64,000 nt of DNA from DATJFQ01 sp035492775 (lineage in GTDB: Bacteria > Acidobacteriota > Vicinamibacteria > Vicinamibacterales > 2-12-FULL-66-21): contig DATJIW010000082.1 in the NCBI GenBank assembly GCA_035492775.1, forward strand, positions 1-64,000. The letters are read 5' to 3'. A model generated the notes under the pieces. It was not told the DNA's origin, did no database searches, and was given only the letters and a program-made list of their open reading frames with translations. Shown one piece after another: positions 62,369-64,000 of the stretch (positions within the stretch are counted from its first letter, which is position 1; each line of letters starts with the position of its first letter). The position numbers were made by a program, and so were the translations under genes.

Positions 62369-63703
62369 ATGTCCGCCCACAACCGCATCGTCTGGTCTGA
62401 GGGGCTCTTCCTGCAGCCGCATCATTTCCAGCAGCAGGACCGCTATTTCGAGCGCTACGTCGAAACACGCTGCCAGTCGCTCGTGCCTTACAGCTGGGGA
62501 ATCATCGAGGTCGAGTTCGAGCGCGACTTCCTGAAGATCGGGAAAGTCGGGCTGCGGCGTCTGACGGGGGTCTTTCCGGACGGCACGCCGTTCCGCATGC
62601 CGGACGACGACCCGCTGCCGGCGCCGATCGACATTCCAGCGGATCTGCGGGACCAGCGTCTGCATCTCGCCGTCCCGCTGCGCCGCGCCGGCGAGCTCGA
62701 ATCCGCGCGGACGCCGTCGGCGGAAGATCTCGTGCGGCAGCAGATCCGCGAGTTTCAGGTCGCGAACATCGCCGCGTCGGGGGGCGAGCCCGCAACGCTC
62801 GAAGTCGGTGCGCTGCGCACGCGGCTGCTCGCGGAACGGGACGTCACCGAAGCGTACGCCACGATTCCGCTGGCGCACATCGTGGAGTGCCGCGCCGACC
62901 AGCAGGTCGTGCTCGACGATACGTTCATTCCGACCGTCCTGCACGTGCGATCGTCGACGCGGCTGGCGACGCTGGCAACCGAGCTGCTCGGGTTGTTCCA
63001 CCAGCGCGGCGAAGCGCTCGGCGGCCGCGTGGCTGCGACGAGCCGCGGCGCCGCGTCGGAACTGGCCGACTTCCTGATGCTTCAGGTGATCAATCGGTGC
63101 GAGCCGCTGCTCGCGCATTTTGCCGACGCCGGCGCGATCCATCCGGAGGCGTTCTACCAGTTCTGCGTTGCCGCCGCGGGCGAGCTGACGACGTTCACGA
63201 CCACGTCCAAGCGGACGCCGAAGTTTCCGGGCTACCGGCACGATCATTTGAAGGAGACGTTCGAACCCGTCATCGCCTCGCTCCGCGAGTCCATGAGCAA
63301 GGTGATGACGCAGAACGCGATCCCCATCCCGCTCGAACCGCGCAAGTTCGGCATCAGCGTGGCCATCGTGCAGGACCGGTCGCTTCTCAGTTCGGCTGTC
63401 TTCATCCTTGCGGCCCGCGCGGACGGGCCCGCCGAGAACCTGCGCCAGCGTTTCCCGGCGCAGGTGAAGATCGCGCCGGCCGAGAAGATTGGCGACCTCG
63501 TGCGGCAGGGTCTTCCCGGCGTTCCCGTCGTTGCAATGCCGGTGGCGCCGCGTCAGATCCCGTATCACGCCGGCTACGCGTATTTCGAGCTCGATCAGAC
63601 GCACGAACTCTGGGAGCAGCTGAAAGGATCGGGCGGCGTCGCGATCTATGTGTCCGGAGAATTCCCCGGACTGGCGATGGAGTTCTGGGCGATTCGCGGC
63701 TGA
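62369..63703 (+). CDS. tssK: Type VI secretion baseplate subunit TssK
   Basis: A 444-residue protein with the full family pattern: VWSEGLFLQPHHFQQQDRYF at the start (shell domain joining the baseplate), ALRTRLLAERD and FIPTVLHVRSSTRLATLATE in the neck, and LPGVPVVAMPVAPRQIPYHA, YFELDQTHELWEQLKGSG in the head that contacts the membrane complex. TssK trimers bridge the wedge to TssL/TssM. It starts 46 bp after tagH and ends 10 bp before tssL, so these form one operon. Confidence 0.96.
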   Translation: MSAHNRIVWSEGLFLQPHHFQQQDRYFERYVETRCQSLVPYSWGIIEVEFERDFLKIGKVGLRRLTGVFPDGTPFRMPDDDPLPAPIDIPADLRDQRLHLAVPLRRAGELESARTPSAEDLVRQQIREFQVANIAASGGEPATLEVGALRTRLLAERDVTEAYATIPLAHIVECRADQQVVLDDTFIPTVLHVRSSTRLATLATELLGLFHQRGEALGGRVAATSRGAASELADFLMLQVINRCEPLLAHFADAGAIHPEAFYQFCVAAAGELTTFTTTSKRTPKFPGYRHDHLKETFEPVIASLRESMSKVMTQNAIPIPLEPRKFGISVAIVQDRSLLSSAVFILAARADGPAENLRQRFPAQVKIAPAEKIGDLVRQGLPGVPVVAMPVAPRQIPYHAGYAYFELDQTHELWEQLKGSGGVAIYVSGEFPGLAMEFWAIRG

Positions 63704-63713
63704 AGGATTTTCC

Positions 63714-64000
63714 ATGGCGGACACCGACGATCCCTTCCTGCCGTCGGATCTCACGCACCGGCCGCGGCCGGGCGCGGGCCGCCGGGGTACGGCCGACACG
63801 GGGGTCGTCCGGCCCGTTGCCCATCGCGCAGCGGAAGTCGAGCCGATCTCCGACTCCGTTCGCGCGTCGATCGGACTCGGCCTCAACCCGCTCGTCCAGG
63901 CGGCGATTCCTCTTTTGCTCGTCGCGGGGCAGCTGCGCGGCGCGCCCGCGGCGATGGACGTCGGCGGTCTGCGCCGGCACGTGCTCGAGGAGATGCGCCG
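63714..64000 (+). CDS. tssL: Type VI secretion membrane-complex protein TssL/DotU (5' part)
   Basis: The first 95 codons of a DotU-family gene, cut by the right edge. GAAGGATTTTCC precedes the ATG. A disordered N-terminus (PFLPSDLTHRPRPGAGRR) is followed by SIGLGLNPLVQAAIPLLLVA, the hallmark opening of the cytosolic hook domain, and HVLEEM. TssL sits in the inner membrane with TssM and contacts TssK. The rest of the locus should lie beyond the edge. Confidence 0.9.
   Translation, partial: MADTDDPFLPSDLTHRPRPGAGRRGTADTGVVRPVAHRAAEVEPISDSVRASIGLGLNPLVQAAIPLLLVAGQLRGAPAAMDVGGLRRHVLEEMR

Overview
The window is GC-rich, almost fully coding bacterial chromosome. It most resembles an Acidobacteriota genome, probably of the Vicinamibacteria type. 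The markers are an ECF sigma factor overlapping a PknB-type kinase with TPR repeats, a CadC-like winged helix joined to a TolB-type propeller, a FtsX/MacB-type permease of the acidobacterial (ADOP) kind, a TonB receptor with a carboxypeptidase-regulatory-like domain, and a propeller histidine kinase. The taxonomic call is inference from gene content. I saw no rRNA, tRNA, CRISPR array, insertion sequence or prophage.

Layout. 1-2.9 kb: two flavoprotein monooxygenases and an OsmC-like protein. 3.1-9.6 kb: sigma factor/kinase pair, DUF3014-like membrane protein, winged-helix/propeller regulator. 9.7-14.1 kb: tannase-like esterase facing a TonB receptor. 14.2-18.7 kb: small HTH-like protein plus isoaspartyl methyltransferase behind a palindromic operator, an M28 peptidase and a leucine-rich-repeat protein. 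18.7-22 kb: amino-acid permease, split ThDP decarboxylase and cyclase-family hydrolase. 22-24.8 kb: two secreted proteins of unknown role. 25-31.2 kb: a response regulator tail-to-tail with a propeller histidine kinase, and a secreted TonB/ExbD/TPR fusion. 31.3-34.9 kb: coupled DinB, PIG-L deacetylase and PLP decarboxylase genes, and a lipoprotein. 34.9-41.2 kb: winged-helix/TPR regulator, a peroxiredoxin next to a deleted peroxiredoxin remnant, a VOC protein, a TPR protein whose end overlaps an orphan DNA methyltransferase. 41.3-44.9 kb: secreted protein plus a Tae1-like amidase, then ogt and ada-alkA between REP-like repeats. 44.9-46.7 kb: nadA-nadC. 46.7-50.7 kb: GH35 and a clan GH-D-like glycosidase. 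50.7-55.9 kb: ADOP permease, a molybdenum oxidoreductase/cytochrome b unit, and an HxlR regulator divergent from a second DinB gene with a duplicated operator. 56-60.5 kb: M16 protease and two exported proteins. 60.6-64 kb: the start of a type VI secretion locus (TagH, TssK, TssL) running off the edge.

The most interesting thread links the last region with 42.1 kb. A 182-residue protein without signal peptide has the Cys/His pattern of the type VI amidase effector Tse1/Tae1, sits 3 bp after a gene for an exported protein, and lies on the same contig as type VI structural genes. Other notable items are the TonB_C/ExbD-like/TPR fusion, the permease/ThDP/cyclase module, the REP-bracketed alkylation-repair pair, and the two palindromic operator regions. 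All family calls come from reading motifs by eye; no searches were run.
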